Positions 6,387 to 13,447 of a stretch of 13,779 nucleotides of DNA are shown here, in pieces; position 1 is the stretch's first letter; the number at the start of each line of letters is the position of its first letter. The DNA is from an uncultured Hungatella sp. (GTDB taxonomy: Bacteria; Bacillota; Clostridia; Lachnospirales; Lachnospiraceae), in the NCBI GenBank assembly GCA_910585435.1, contig CAJUEJ010000005.1, positions 21,806 to 35,584 on the forward strand, written 5' to 3'. Both the position numbers and the translations under genes were made by a program. The notes under the pieces were generated by a model. It searched no databases and was not told the DNA's origin. It was given only the letters and a program-made list of their open reading frames with translations.

Positions 6387-7380
6387 ACCGCCTCACCCAG
6401 ACCATCATTTCTCCCGGTCCTCTGTTGGCCCAGGCGTAATAGGGAATCCATGTAAGCTTCTTCTCTTCGTAGCATTCTTCCACGCTATCAGAATACAAAG
6501 GCCTGTCCTCCTCTGTCTTTTGCTTCCTCCCCACAGATTCCAAAACCACAACGCCCCTCAGCAGATCCGGTCTGTATTCCTCCTTAAACACAGCCTTATC
6601 CGTCACTTGGATGCAGTGCAGATCAGGGCCGTTATCCTCCTCCAGACAATACACCACAGGCCCGCGAAGCACTGCCGTCTTTCCTATGTTGTCCCTGACT
6701 TTAGGGTTTACACGTACCATCCGCGGCTTTATCTCCATCTCAAACCGTATCTCATGGGTTCCCTTCCAGCAGCGCTTTAGATAAAGATAGCCTTCCCTCT
6801 CCCTGTAATCTGCCTCTTCTCCATCTGTCAGCACCTGGAAATTCCTGCACCATCCAGGCAGATGCAGCCCAAGCTCCCACTCCCTGTCACTGCCGCATGT
6901 CAGCTCCAGCCGTACATTTCCCTTCCAGGGATATTCTGTTTCCATACGGATCCGCACCTGATTTTCCCCGGAAAATGCCTTTGCCTCACTGCCTATATAC
7001 AGATTGACAAGGAGCCTGTCCTCACTCTGCGTGTAAATATAGGAGCCCACAGAGCCTGCCAGACGGGCCAGGTTGGGAGGGCAGCAGGCGCAGGCAAACC
7101 ATTTCTGCCTCTCCACCTTCACATGGCGGAAGGCCTCCACCTCCCTGTCCTTTTTCGGGTACACCTCCAGAGGGTTCACATAGAAAAAGCTTTTTCCGTC
7201 CAACGCCATGCCGCTTATGGTGCCGTTGTATAAAAGACGCTCCAGCACATCTGCATACTCTCCCCGCGGCTCTGTCTTAAGCATCCTGTATGCGAAAAAT
7301 ACCATGCCCACAGACGCACAGGTCTCCCCATACACCAGATCCCCGGGCAGATCATAATCAATGGTAAACGCCTCCCCATG
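6385..7380 (-). pseudogene. 3' part of a GH127 hydrolase (beta-L-arabinofuranosidase type, DUF1680)
   Basis: The open frame encodes about 331 residues of the C-terminal half of a GH127 protein; complete members are about 600-650 residues. It begins abruptly at HGEAFTIDYDLPGD, preceded in frame by a TGA. Family landmarks are the Glu of HGE, the metal ligands in YGETCASVG, CACCPPN with the Cys pair matching the catalytic Cys region, and RGPVVYCLE. The spacing between the E-x-C and the Cys pair (78 residues) agrees with Bifidobacterium HypBA1, in which Glu338, Cys340, Cys417 and Cys418 bind zinc. A possible internal GTG start lies at 7335. About half of the catalytic barrel is missing, so activity is unlikely. 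The upstream border joins a sugar-binding protein gene. Confidence 0.88.
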
Positions 7381-7969
7381 TCATATTATCTGGCAGCTCC
7401 ACCCCTGCCGCATCTGTCACTGTTTTGTTCACCACCAGGTTATAGGAGCTGACGCCTGAAGGTACCGCTACAATACTTCCGTCATGAGCCCTGCAGAAGC
7501 TGTCCAGGAATCCCTGGTCAAACACGTCCAGCGTAAAGGTATCCTGTTTATCCAGCTTCACAAAGGATTCCGGAAACGCTGCCTGATACTCTGCAGCTGC
7601 CGTGGCAATGGTCTGCATGATATCCGGCTGGGTTCCGCCTGCAAGCTGGGTTAAAATCTTATCGTTGTAGCCGTCATATCCCTGGTATTCTGCCTCGATC
7701 TTTACATGAGGATTCAGCTTCTGGTATTCTTCAATAGCCTTCAGCGTAGCCGTATGGCGGTCGTCTCCTCCCCACCACGCGAAGCGCAGGGTCACACTCT
7801 CTCCTGACGGCTCCTCCTTCTGCTCACTTTGTTTTTCCTGCTCCTCCTGCACCGCCTGCTGTTCCTGTGTCTGGGCGCTTTCTTTGGCCGGAGAGTCCGC
7901 TCCTTTTGCACATCCTCCCAGCAAAAGAGCCAGACCGGCTGCCGCACACATCCATCTCATTTTTTTCAT
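7358..7969 (-). pseudogene. 5' part of a sugar ABC transporter substrate-binding lipoprotein
   Basis: Encodes 203 residues: signal peptide MKKMRWMCAAAGLALLLGGC with a lipobox Cys, a Glu/Gln-rich linker, then the start of a family-1 solute-binding fold (VTLRFAWWGGDDRH, LNPHVKIEAEYQGYDGYNDK, PDIMQ). It aligns with the complete binding protein at 11917-13329 up to the TW in TWQEF. It then reads GGVYH and stops in the GH127 sequence in another frame. A complete protein would be about 430-470 residues. I chose the start at 7969 rather than the in-frame 8053 because GGAG precedes it by 8 nt and the signal peptide begins there. The product would lack the C-terminal lobe and the hinge. Confidence 0.88.
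7370..7382 (-). other. Deletion joint between the binding-protein gene and the GH127 gene
   Basis: Minus-strand CATGGGGAG (7380-7372) is read as the end of the codons for T-W-G in the binding-protein frame and as H-G-E in the GH127 frame. Both readings match their families. This suggests that a short identical stretch was present in both parents and the DNA between them, probably permease genes and the GH127 5' half, was lost. The joint is seen directly; the mechanism is inferred. Confidence 0.6.
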
Positions 7970-7996
7970 ATTATTATCTCCTTTTGGCATAAACAT

Positions 7997-8007
7997 GGTG
8001 TAAATAT
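7997..8007 (+). promoter_or_regulatory. GGTGTAAATAT half-site in the leader of the truncated binding-protein gene
   Basis: An 11-bp exact copy of the right arm of the operator at 8125-8148. It lies downstream of the predicted transcription start of the truncated binding-protein gene and 28 bp before its start codon. It is a candidate second site for the divergent AraC regulator. Confidence 0.4.
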
Positions 8008-8089
8008 TCCAACCGCGCGATTTGAACATTACCTTTTTCACATGCAAAACCACATTTTATCTTAAGTTTTGCACAGGTTTCATAGGTTT

Positions 8090-8118
8090 ATTATATATTT
8101 TGTATACTTTATGCACAA
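8090..8118 (-). promoter_or_regulatory. Promoter of the truncated binding-protein/GH127 unit
   Basis: Minus-strand TTGTGC (8118-8113), 17-bp spacer, TATAAT (8095-8090); start expected near 8083, giving a leader of about 113 nt. The operator-like inverted repeat begins 7 bp upstream of the -35, the usual place for an activator. Confidence 0.65.
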
Positions 8119-8124
8119 CTGACA

Positions 8125-8148
8125 TTACACCATATAAGGTGTAAATAT
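8125..8148. promoter_or_regulatory. Inverted-repeat operator between the AraC gene and the sugar operon
   Basis: TTACACC-ATATAA-GGTGTAA (8125-8144) is a perfect 7-bp inverted repeat. The right arm extends to GGTGTAAATAT (8138-8148), which is repeated exactly at 7997-8007. It lies just upstream of the -35 of the binding-protein promoter and about 105 bp before the divergent AraC gene, so it is a good candidate binding site for that regulator. The 279-bp interval 7970-8248 contains no gene. Confidence 0.55.
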
Positions 8149-8248
8149 CTTATATCTTCCCGGCTCCCCCTTTATTTCTCCCAGGCCCTTTGTTATACTT
8201 GTAAACAGGTTTCGGTTGCACCTGATTTTATGAGAACGGAGGTATCTT

Positions 8249-9112
8249 ATGCATTATCTCAAACTTCCCTGCAGTCAGCCTCTTACATTCCTTTCCTGCG
8301 GGCAGCTGGTTAAAAACAAAAATTTCCTCCATCCCAAACGGCTGCTGGATTCTTTTGTCCTGATCTATGTTCTGAAGGGCAGCTTAAATATCTCCCAGTA
8401 CAACATCCGGCGCACCCTGGGTCCGAATCAGTTTATCTTGCTTCACGCATCCACCGAGCATTTTGGATGGCAGGAATCCCCGGAATATCTTCACTATTAC
8501 TGGGTACATTTTCATATTCCCACAGAGCCTGTCTACATTATCCAGAAACCGTATCCCATCCAGATAAACCAGGCTTCGCCTGCATATTATATCCTGCCCG
8601 AAACCGGCACCCTGATTCACCAGAAACGGGTCCCTGTGCTGTTCTCACAGCTGCTGGACATCTCCATGCGGCAGCAGCCTGCTTCCCAGTATCTGCTACA
8701 CTATTCTCTCACCGCTCTTTTACTGGAGCTGGCCGGAGAATTCTCTTCCCATTATCCGGCTCCCAAGGAAGAATCTCTTCATATTTACAGGATCCAGGAC
8801 TGGATCCGCCATAATTTCCAGCAGACCATCACAGTCGCTCAGATCGCTGAGATTTTTCACTACAATCCGGATTATCTTTCCAGCAGCTATAAAAAACTGA
8901 CCGGAACCACCTTAACCCGGTATATCAATTCCGTGAGAATCCAGTCCGCCAAGAATCTTTTGACTACCACAGACTTTACCCTGAAGGAAATCGCCTTCTA
9001 CTGCGGCTTCTCCGACGAAAAATATTTTTTTAAGGTATTCAAACAATTTGAGGATATCACTCCCTCCGAATTTAAAGGAGCTTTTTTCAAGAAAAAAGAA
9101 GTGTCACAGTAA
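8249..9112 (+). CDS. AraC-family transcriptional regulator
   Basis: 287 residues, the normal length for a cupin-plus-HTH AraC protein. Residues about 30-95 look like the beta-barrel sensor domain (SFVLIYVLKGSLNI, LGPNQFILLHASTEHFG, HYYWVHF). Residues about 180-280 contain two helix-turn-helix motifs: TITVAQIAEIFHYNPDYLSS (193-212) and FTLKEIAFYCGFSDEKYFFK (243-262), followed by the signature TPSEFK. The start is supported by GGAGG 6 nt upstream. It is divergent from the truncated binding-protein/GH127 unit and is probably its sugar-responsive activator. It appears intact although that operon is broken. It may also act on the permeases downstream. The ligand cannot be told; an arabinose-containing oligosaccharide is plausible from GH127. 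Confidence 0.93.
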   Translation: MHYLKLPCSQPLTFLSCGQLVKNKNFLHPKRLLDSFVLIYVLKGSLNISQYNIRRTLGPNQFILLHASTEHFGWQESPEYLHYYWVHFHIPTEPVYIIQKPYPIQINQASPAYYILPETGTLIHQKRVPVLFSQLLDISMRQQPASQYLLHYSLTALLLELAGEFSSHYPAPKEESLHIYRIQDWIRHNFQQTITVAQIAEIFHYNPDYLSSSYKKLTGTTLTRYINSVRIQSAKNLLTTTDFTLKEIAFYCGFSDEKYFFKVFKQFEDITPSEFKGAFFKKKEVSQ

Positions 9113-9154
9113 CCCCCATGCCGCTTTCCCGGTACCACTATGAATGAAGGGGGG

Positions 9155-9272
9155 GTTACTATGAACCCTCTGGGGGATGCACACAGAATGCAAAAAACGC
9201 ATTCTGGCGCGTCGTACGGTCAGCGCAGCAAGTGCGCAGACCTACCATGAGGATTCGATACTTTATAGTAAC
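9155..9272. mobile_element. MITE-like or REP-like hairpin element with terminal inverted repeats
   Basis: The ends GTTACTATGAA (9155-9165) and TTTATAGTAAC (9262-9272) are inverted copies with one mismatch. Between them are a perfect 8-bp hairpin CAGAATGC / GCATTCTG (9184-9206, loop AAAAAAC), a 5-bp hairpin GCGCA / TGCGC in the 9220s-9230s, and a CGTACG palindrome. A further ACTATGAA copy lies just outside near 9137. There is no coding capacity. It sits in the 150-bp gap between the AraC gene and the second permease and contributes the permease stop codon. It could be a small non-autonomous transposable element or a structured RNA. No copies elsewhere in the window are seen. Confidence 0.45.
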
Positions 9273-10171
9273 AAGAACTGCCGCAAAAGCGGCAGCTCTC
9301 TCACATAGCTTTCCCAACCCTCCCCCTTAATCCCATCCATGGCAATCCCGTCCACCAAATACCGCTGGAAGATGATAAAGAAAATAATCACCGGCAGCAG
9401 CGACACCACCGACATGGCAAACAGGCCGCCGTAATTATTGTAGGAGTTAGGGTCAAGGTACATATTCAGTGCCAGGGGAATCGTAAAGCGGTTCACACTG
9501 TTCATAAAAATCAGCGGCTGGAAGAAATCCTGCCAGATCCAGTAAAAGGCAAAGATAGAGGAGGTAATAATGGCCGGCTTCACCACCGGAACCAGGATGA
9601 AGAACAGAGTCTTAATCTTCCCGCACCCGTCAATTTCCGCCGCCTCATCCAGCTCTCTTGGAATCCCCCGGAAAAACTGAACCATCAAAAAGATGAAGAA
9701 CGCCCCTCCGAAAATCCACGGTAGGACAAGAGCCGTCCTGGTGTCAATCAGATGCAGCTGCTTTAAGATAATATACTGAGGCACCACCATAACCTGGGGA
9801 GGAATCATCATGGTCATCATCACACAGCCAAACCAGAAGCCGGAGAACTTAAACTTAAGCCGGGAAAGAGCATAGGCCGCCAGCAGGGAAGTCAGCACGC
9901 AGCCTGCCGTGCCGATAACCGTCACCAGCAGAGAATTGACAAAAAACGTCACAAACTTCACCCCACCGATTCCCGAAAAGCCGCTGCTGTAATTGGTCTT
10001 CGCATCCCAGGTCTTGGGAATCAGGGAATACGTATCCAAAAACATGGTGTCATTGCTCTTAAACGAGCTGGCCAGAAGCCACAAAAGGGGATATATCATC
10101 AAAAACCCAAGGGCACAGGCCCCCACATGAAACAAAACAGCATTTATTTTTCTCTTTCTGTGCATTCCCAT
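9263..10171 (-). CDS. Sugar ABC transporter permease, MalG-type (second permease)
   Basis: Inner-membrane subunit of a carbohydrate importer (binding-protein-dependent, MalG/UgpE family). Hydrophobic segments match six membrane helices. The cytoplasmic EAA loop that contacts the ATPase reads LDEAAEIDGCGKIKTLFFIL (about residues 174-193), and the end shows the typical FQRYLVDGIAMDGIKG. I prefer ATG at 10171 (MGMHRKRK) because AGGAGG lies 9 nt upstream; an in-frame ATG at 10195 lies before that site inside the first permease. Only 4 nt separate it from the first permease stop. After the usual end the frame continues for 19 residues (EGWESYVRELPLLRQFLLL) through a hairpin and stops within the inverted-repeat element. 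This suggests the original 3' end was altered. Confidence 0.93.
   Translation of the reverse strand: MGMHRKRKINAVLFHVGACALGFLMIYPLLWLLASSFKSNDTMFLDTYSLIPKTWDAKTNYSSGFSGIGGVKFVTFFVNSLLVTVIGTAGCVLTSLLAAYALSRLKFKFSGFWFGCVMMTMMIPPQVMVVPQYIILKQLHLIDTRTALVLPWIFGGAFFIFLMVQFFRGIPRELDEAAEIDGCGKIKTLFFILVPVVKPAIITSSIFAFYWIWQDFFQPLIFMNSVNRFTIPLALNMYLDPNSYNNYGGLFAMSVVSLLPVIIFFIIFQRYLVDGIAMDGIKGEGWESYVRELPLLRQFLLL
9268..9295 (-). terminator. Terminator-like hairpin inside the 3' end of the second permease
   Basis: On the minus strand CTGCCGC-TTTT-GCGGCAG (9295-9278) is a perfect 7-bp stem with a 4-nt loop, followed by TTCTTGTTACT. It resembles a weak intrinsic terminator for the importer operon, but it is translated as part of the permease tail. 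A normal arrangement would have the stop codon before the hairpin. Confidence 0.5.
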
Positions 10172-10175
10172 CTTC

Positions 10176-11087
10176 TCATCCCTCCTCAGACTCATAATAC
10201 ACCCAGTTCTTCTGGGTCTTGAAGATAATCACCGTAAAGACCGCAATGATAGCAACCAGAATCCAGGCAAGAGCACAGCTGTAGCCCATGTCAAAGTAAG
10301 TAAAGGCCCTGCGGTACAGATAAAGCACATAAGACAGGGTGCTGTCAAGAGGCCCTCCATCGGTGATGACATAGCTTTCCGTAAACACCCGGAAGCCGTT
10401 GATAATCTGCAGAATCAGGTTGAAGAAAATCGTAGGCGTCAGCATGGGAAGGGTAATCTTAAAAAAGGTATAGGACGGCCTGGCCCCGTCCACCATGGCT
10501 GACTCATAAAGGGCATGGGGAATCTGCTTTAAGGCAGACAAGAAAATCAGCATGGACGAACCAAACTGCCACACGCCCATGAGAATAATCACGCTGAGAG
10601 ACGTACCAGGGTTCCCCAGCAGCGAGGTGGTCTGATGGATTCCCAGCACCTCCAGCAGCGTCATAGCCACGCCCTTATTGCCGAAAATCTGCTTCCACAC
10701 AACAGAAACCGCGATGCTTCCCCCTATGATAGAAGGGACATAATACAGGGTCCTGTAAAGCCCCAGCCCCTTATGCCTCTTGTTCAAAAGCATGGCCACA
10801 AACAGGGCAAAGGCAAGCCTTAAAGGCACCAGAATCAAAACATAGGAAAATGTCACCTTCAGCGCCTGGACAAAGGTATCATCCTGGGTAAAGGCCCGGA
10901 CATAATTGGCCAGTCCGATGATGCGCGGATTATTTAACAGATTAAAATCCGTAAAGGAATAATAGATGGATATCACCGCAGGAACCAGCCACATCCCGGC
11001 AAATCCAACCAGCCACGGCAGCATAAGCAGGTACGCCACCCCATTGTCTGCCCGCCCGGCAGCCCCTTTTTTCTTTTTGCTCCTCAT
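10176..11087 (-). CDS. Sugar ABC transporter permease, MalF/UgpA-type (first permease)
   Basis: 303-residue inner-membrane subunit. A Lys-rich N-terminus (MRSKKKKG) is followed by the first membrane helix (AYLLMLPWLVGFAGMWLVPA), the typical SIYYSFTDFNLLNNP and GLANYVRAF segments, and the EAA loop ALYESAMVDGARPSYTFFKI (about 192-211). It pairs with the MalG-type permease downstream, which begins 4 nt after its stop. The ribosome binding site GGAAGGAG is rather far (about 14 nt) from the ATG. A TATAAT at 11145-11140 on the minus strand lacks a good -35, so an internal promoter is uncertain. The partner binding protein is most likely 11917-13329. No ATPase gene is visible. Confidence 0.94.
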   Translation of the reverse strand: MRSKKKKGAAGRADNGVAYLLMLPWLVGFAGMWLVPAVISIYYSFTDFNLLNNPRIIGLANYVRAFTQDDTFVQALKVTFSYVLILVPLRLAFALFVAMLLNKRHKGLGLYRTLYYVPSIIGGSIAVSVVWKQIFGNKGVAMTLLEVLGIHQTTSLLGNPGTSLSVIILMGVWQFGSSMLIFLSALKQIPHALYESAMVDGARPSYTFFKITLPMLTPTIFFNLILQIINGFRVFTESYVITDGGPLDSTLSYVLYLYRRAFTYFDMGYSCALAWILVAIIAVFTVIIFKTQKNWVYYESEEG

Positions 11088-11181
11088 AATACGTAATCAA
11101 TCTCCTTCCCGTCAGGTTTTTATTTCACTTTCATAAGCCATTATAGCCCTGAAACATAAAACCCTGAATGGAATCAGCCGA

Positions 11182-11794
11182 TTACTTGTCTGTAAATTTC
11201 CGACTTTCCCCTTCTGTCAATGTCCTTTTATATTCCGACGGCACCATCCCCGTCCTCTTCTTAAATGCCTTGGCAAAATACTGCCCGTCTGCCGGATAGC
11301 CTGCCTGCTCCGCCAGCTCCGATATCCGGGTCAAAGGCCATGAGGCGCATGGCCAGCTCCATCCGAATCCGCACCAGAAACGAGGAGTACCGCTCACTGG
11401 TGCAGCGGTAGAAAAAGCGCCCGAAATAATCCTCGTTCATAAAAAGCACTTCCCTGGCCAGATACTGCAGGCTCAGCTCCGGACTCTTAATATTCCGGTA
11501 AATGCAAAAAAGAATATGCTTTATGCGGCTTCCCTCCTTTGTATCCGGCAGCGACAGACCAAGAAATGCACCGCATACCTCCGTCACCTCCTCAAAAATC
11601 TCCCAGATATCCCGGCCTTTCCACTGATAAGAAGCTTTTTGGCAAAACACCTCCAGAAAGAACCGGAACGAATCCGCTATCCGGCCCTCTGACAGGCCCC
11701 GCATCTCCATTTTCACCAGAGCAGCATACATCTCAAACATCAGCCCGGGATAATCCTCTGCAGCCTTTATCCGGTCATAGTCCAGCACCATCAC
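11182..11794 (-). pseudogene. Broken AraC-family regulator (N-terminally truncated, frameshifted)
   Basis: The first frame (11794 to about 11325) encodes a helical region and the first HTH (ELSLQYLAREVLFMNEDYFG, then RIRMELAMRLMAFDP). The second frame continues with the second HTH and AraC signature (TRISELAEQAGYPADGQYFA, then GMVPSEYKR) to a stop at 11182. The switch is near 11323-11333 and needs a +1 shift. Restoring one extra copy of ACCCGGAT there (GACCCGGATACCCGGAT) would rejoin the frames with normal HTH spacing, so loss of an 8-bp tandem copy is a simple explanation. The sensor domain expected at the N-terminus is absent: an in-frame TAG lies three codons before the GTG start. It interrupts the importer operon between the binding protein and the permeases. 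Confidence 0.8.
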
Positions 11795-11916
11795 CGCCTT
11801 ATCCTAAAAAAACAAATTCTTTTTCTGCCATAATTCGCCATTCCCCCAGCCACAAAATGCCCCAAAACCATCTGAACATTTCATTCACATAGTTTCAGGG
11901 CATCCATACAGGAGAA

Positions 11917-13329
11917 TTAATTATTACGCGCTAAAATCTCATCCGCTTCCTTCCGGAAATCAGCCGCCGCCTCTTCCGTAGAAATCTGTCCGTAAAACGC
12001 CTTGTAGGCACAATTTTTAAAACTCTCCCCCACTTCCGCAATTCCAATCGGGTCCGGAGCCGGAGCCTCCCCCGAGAATTCAAGCACCGTATCCGCATAG
12101 GCGAACATCTCTTTCTGCTTTTCATCCATCTTCCCGGAATTCACCAGAAAGTCTCTGGCATTGGCCATAGACGGAACCCCGCGTTCAGCCATCATAATAT
12201 CATTAGATTCTTCCGAATTCAAAAACCAGTTAATAAACGCTGCCGCCTCATCCTTCACCTTGGAGGTCTCGGAAATGCAGAGGAAAAATCCCGGCTTATT
12301 CCACATAGCCTTTGTATTGGCAGGATTCACCGGAGGCGTAGTAATCATCAGTTCACTGTTCCTGCTGCTCATTTTGCTGGCATAATTATTGTTCTCATTA
12401 ATCATACCTGCATCCCCCGTAACCACAGGCCCGGCCTCCTGTCCCAGGGTCACAATCTGAGCATACTCATCTGGATTTGCAGCAGCGCCTGCATCCATCA
12501 AATCCTTCCACAGATTCAGATAATCAACCAATATCTGGTCATCCTTATATCCTAAAGACTTATTATCATCGCTGAACAGCTGTTCTCCATGCTGTCTCAC
12601 CCAGTAATTAAACAGGTTCGTATCATCCACAACCCCAGTGGATGTGACGCCAAGCTTTCCTGTAGCCTCCTTAATCTTCTTCGCCGTATCCGCAAACTCC
12701 TGCCAGGTCCAATTACCAGATTGATTGGGCATCTCCAGCCCGGCCTCCTCAAATACCGCCGGATTGTATCCCACTGCCAGTGTCCCTGTAGACCCTACAA
12801 TCCCTGCCAGCTTGTCATCGATTCTTCCTGTATTCAGTACCGCCTCCGACATTCCGGACACATCGATGGTGCTATTATCAATATATGGCTGCATATCCGC
12901 AAGGGAATTATTCTTGGCATAAGTTGTTATGTACAGATAATCCATCTGAACAATATCAGGCATAGACCCTGAGGCCGCCTGTGTAGACAGTTTATCAAAA
13001 TATCCATCCCATCCCGAAGGCATGGCCTCAAAGGTCACATTGGGATGAAGTTCCGTATATTTATCAAGAATCTTCTGGGTATAATCATGCCGGTTCTGAT
13101 TGCCCCACCAGGAAAACTTCAGGGTTACAGGCTCCCCTGCGCCCTCTCCGGCCGTTGTCTCCTCACCTTTACCGGCCGCGGCGGTGTCTGCCGGTGCTGC
13201 CGTGGTCTGCTCCGCCTTGCTGTCGCTGCCTGTGTCCACCTGATTATCTCCGCTGCTGCCGCCGCAGGCTGCCAGAGACCCTATCAGGATACCGGCCAGT
13301 CCCAGTGCACGCTTCCTATTTCTTCTCAT
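11917..13329 (-). CDS. Sugar ABC transporter substrate-binding lipoprotein
   Basis: 470-residue extracellular binding protein of solute-binding family 1. The signal peptide has the lipobox SLAAC (Cys22), followed by a low-complexity Ala/Thr/Gly linker to about residue 67. Then comes the binding fold: VTLKFSWWGNQNRHDYTQKI, LHPNVTFEAMPSGWDGYFDK, MPDIVQMDYLY, AVGYNPAVFEEAGLEMP, WTWQEFADTAKKI, and the C-terminal EESNDIMMAERGVPS and ADEILARNN. Trp and aromatic residues suggest a sugar ligand; which sugar cannot be told. The start has GGAGAGAGG upstream and its own promoter. It is a paralog of the truncated protein at 7358-7969. Its permeases follow after a broken AraC gene. Confidence 0.95.
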   Translation of the reverse strand: MRRNRKRALGLAGILIGSLAACGGSSGDNQVDTGSDSKAEQTTAAPADTAAAGKGEETTAGEGAGEPVTLKFSWWGNQNRHDYTQKILDKYTELHPNVTFEAMPSGWDGYFDKLSTQAASGSMPDIVQMDYLYITTYAKNNSLADMQPYIDNSTIDVSGMSEAVLNTGRIDDKLAGIVGSTGTLAVGYNPAVFEEAGLEMPNQSGNWTWQEFADTAKKIKEATGKLGVTSTGVVDDTNLFNYWVRQHGEQLFSDDNKSLGYKDDQILVDYLNLWKDLMDAGAAANPDEYAQIVTLGQEAGPVVTGDAGMINENNNYASKMSSRNSELMITTPPVNPANTKAMWNKPGFFLCISETSKVKDEAAAFINWFLNSEESNDIMMAERGVPSMANARDFLVNSGKMDEKQKEMFAYADTVLEFSGEAPAPDPIGIAEVGESFKNCAYKAFYGQISTEEAAADFRKEADEILARNN

Positions 13330-13379
13330 AGTCCTCTCTCCTTTTCTAAAAGCTTTATCAACACTTTCTTTCGTCCCTT

Positions 13380-13408
13380 ATTCTATCAGAAATTATTTTT
13401 CTGCCCAA
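13380..13408 (-). promoter_or_regulatory. Promoter of the sugar-binding lipoprotein gene
   Basis: Minus-strand TTGGGC (13408-13403), 17-bp spacer, TAGAAT (13385-13380), placing transcription start near 13373 and the start codon about 44 nt downstream. No GGTGTAAATAT site is present here, so this importer is probably not controlled by the same operator as the truncated unit. Confidence 0.55.
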
Positions 13409-13447
13409 TGGACGATTCCGACAAAGCCCCAGGAAAAATCCGACTTT

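Noticed and set aside
7970..8053. Longer truncated binding protein starting at 8053
   Set aside because: The extra 28 residues would sit before a standard signal peptide, and the GGAG site fits the ATG at 7969.
10172..10195. Longer second permease starting at 10195 (adds MSLRRDEK)
   Set aside because: That ATG precedes the AGGAGG site and lies inside the first permease; ATG at 10171 is correctly spaced from AGGAGG.
11146..11898. Inverted 10-bp copies (GCCCTGAAAC at 11146-11155 and GTTTCAGGGC near 11889) flanking the broken AraC gene, as possible element ends
   Set aside because: Ten-base matches are expected many times by chance in a window this size, and no transposase or target duplication is visible.
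13426..13447. AAAAATCCGACTTTTT as a terminator after the deacetylase gene
   Set aside because: Only five A-T pairs can form and there is no GC-rich stem, so it is too weak to call.
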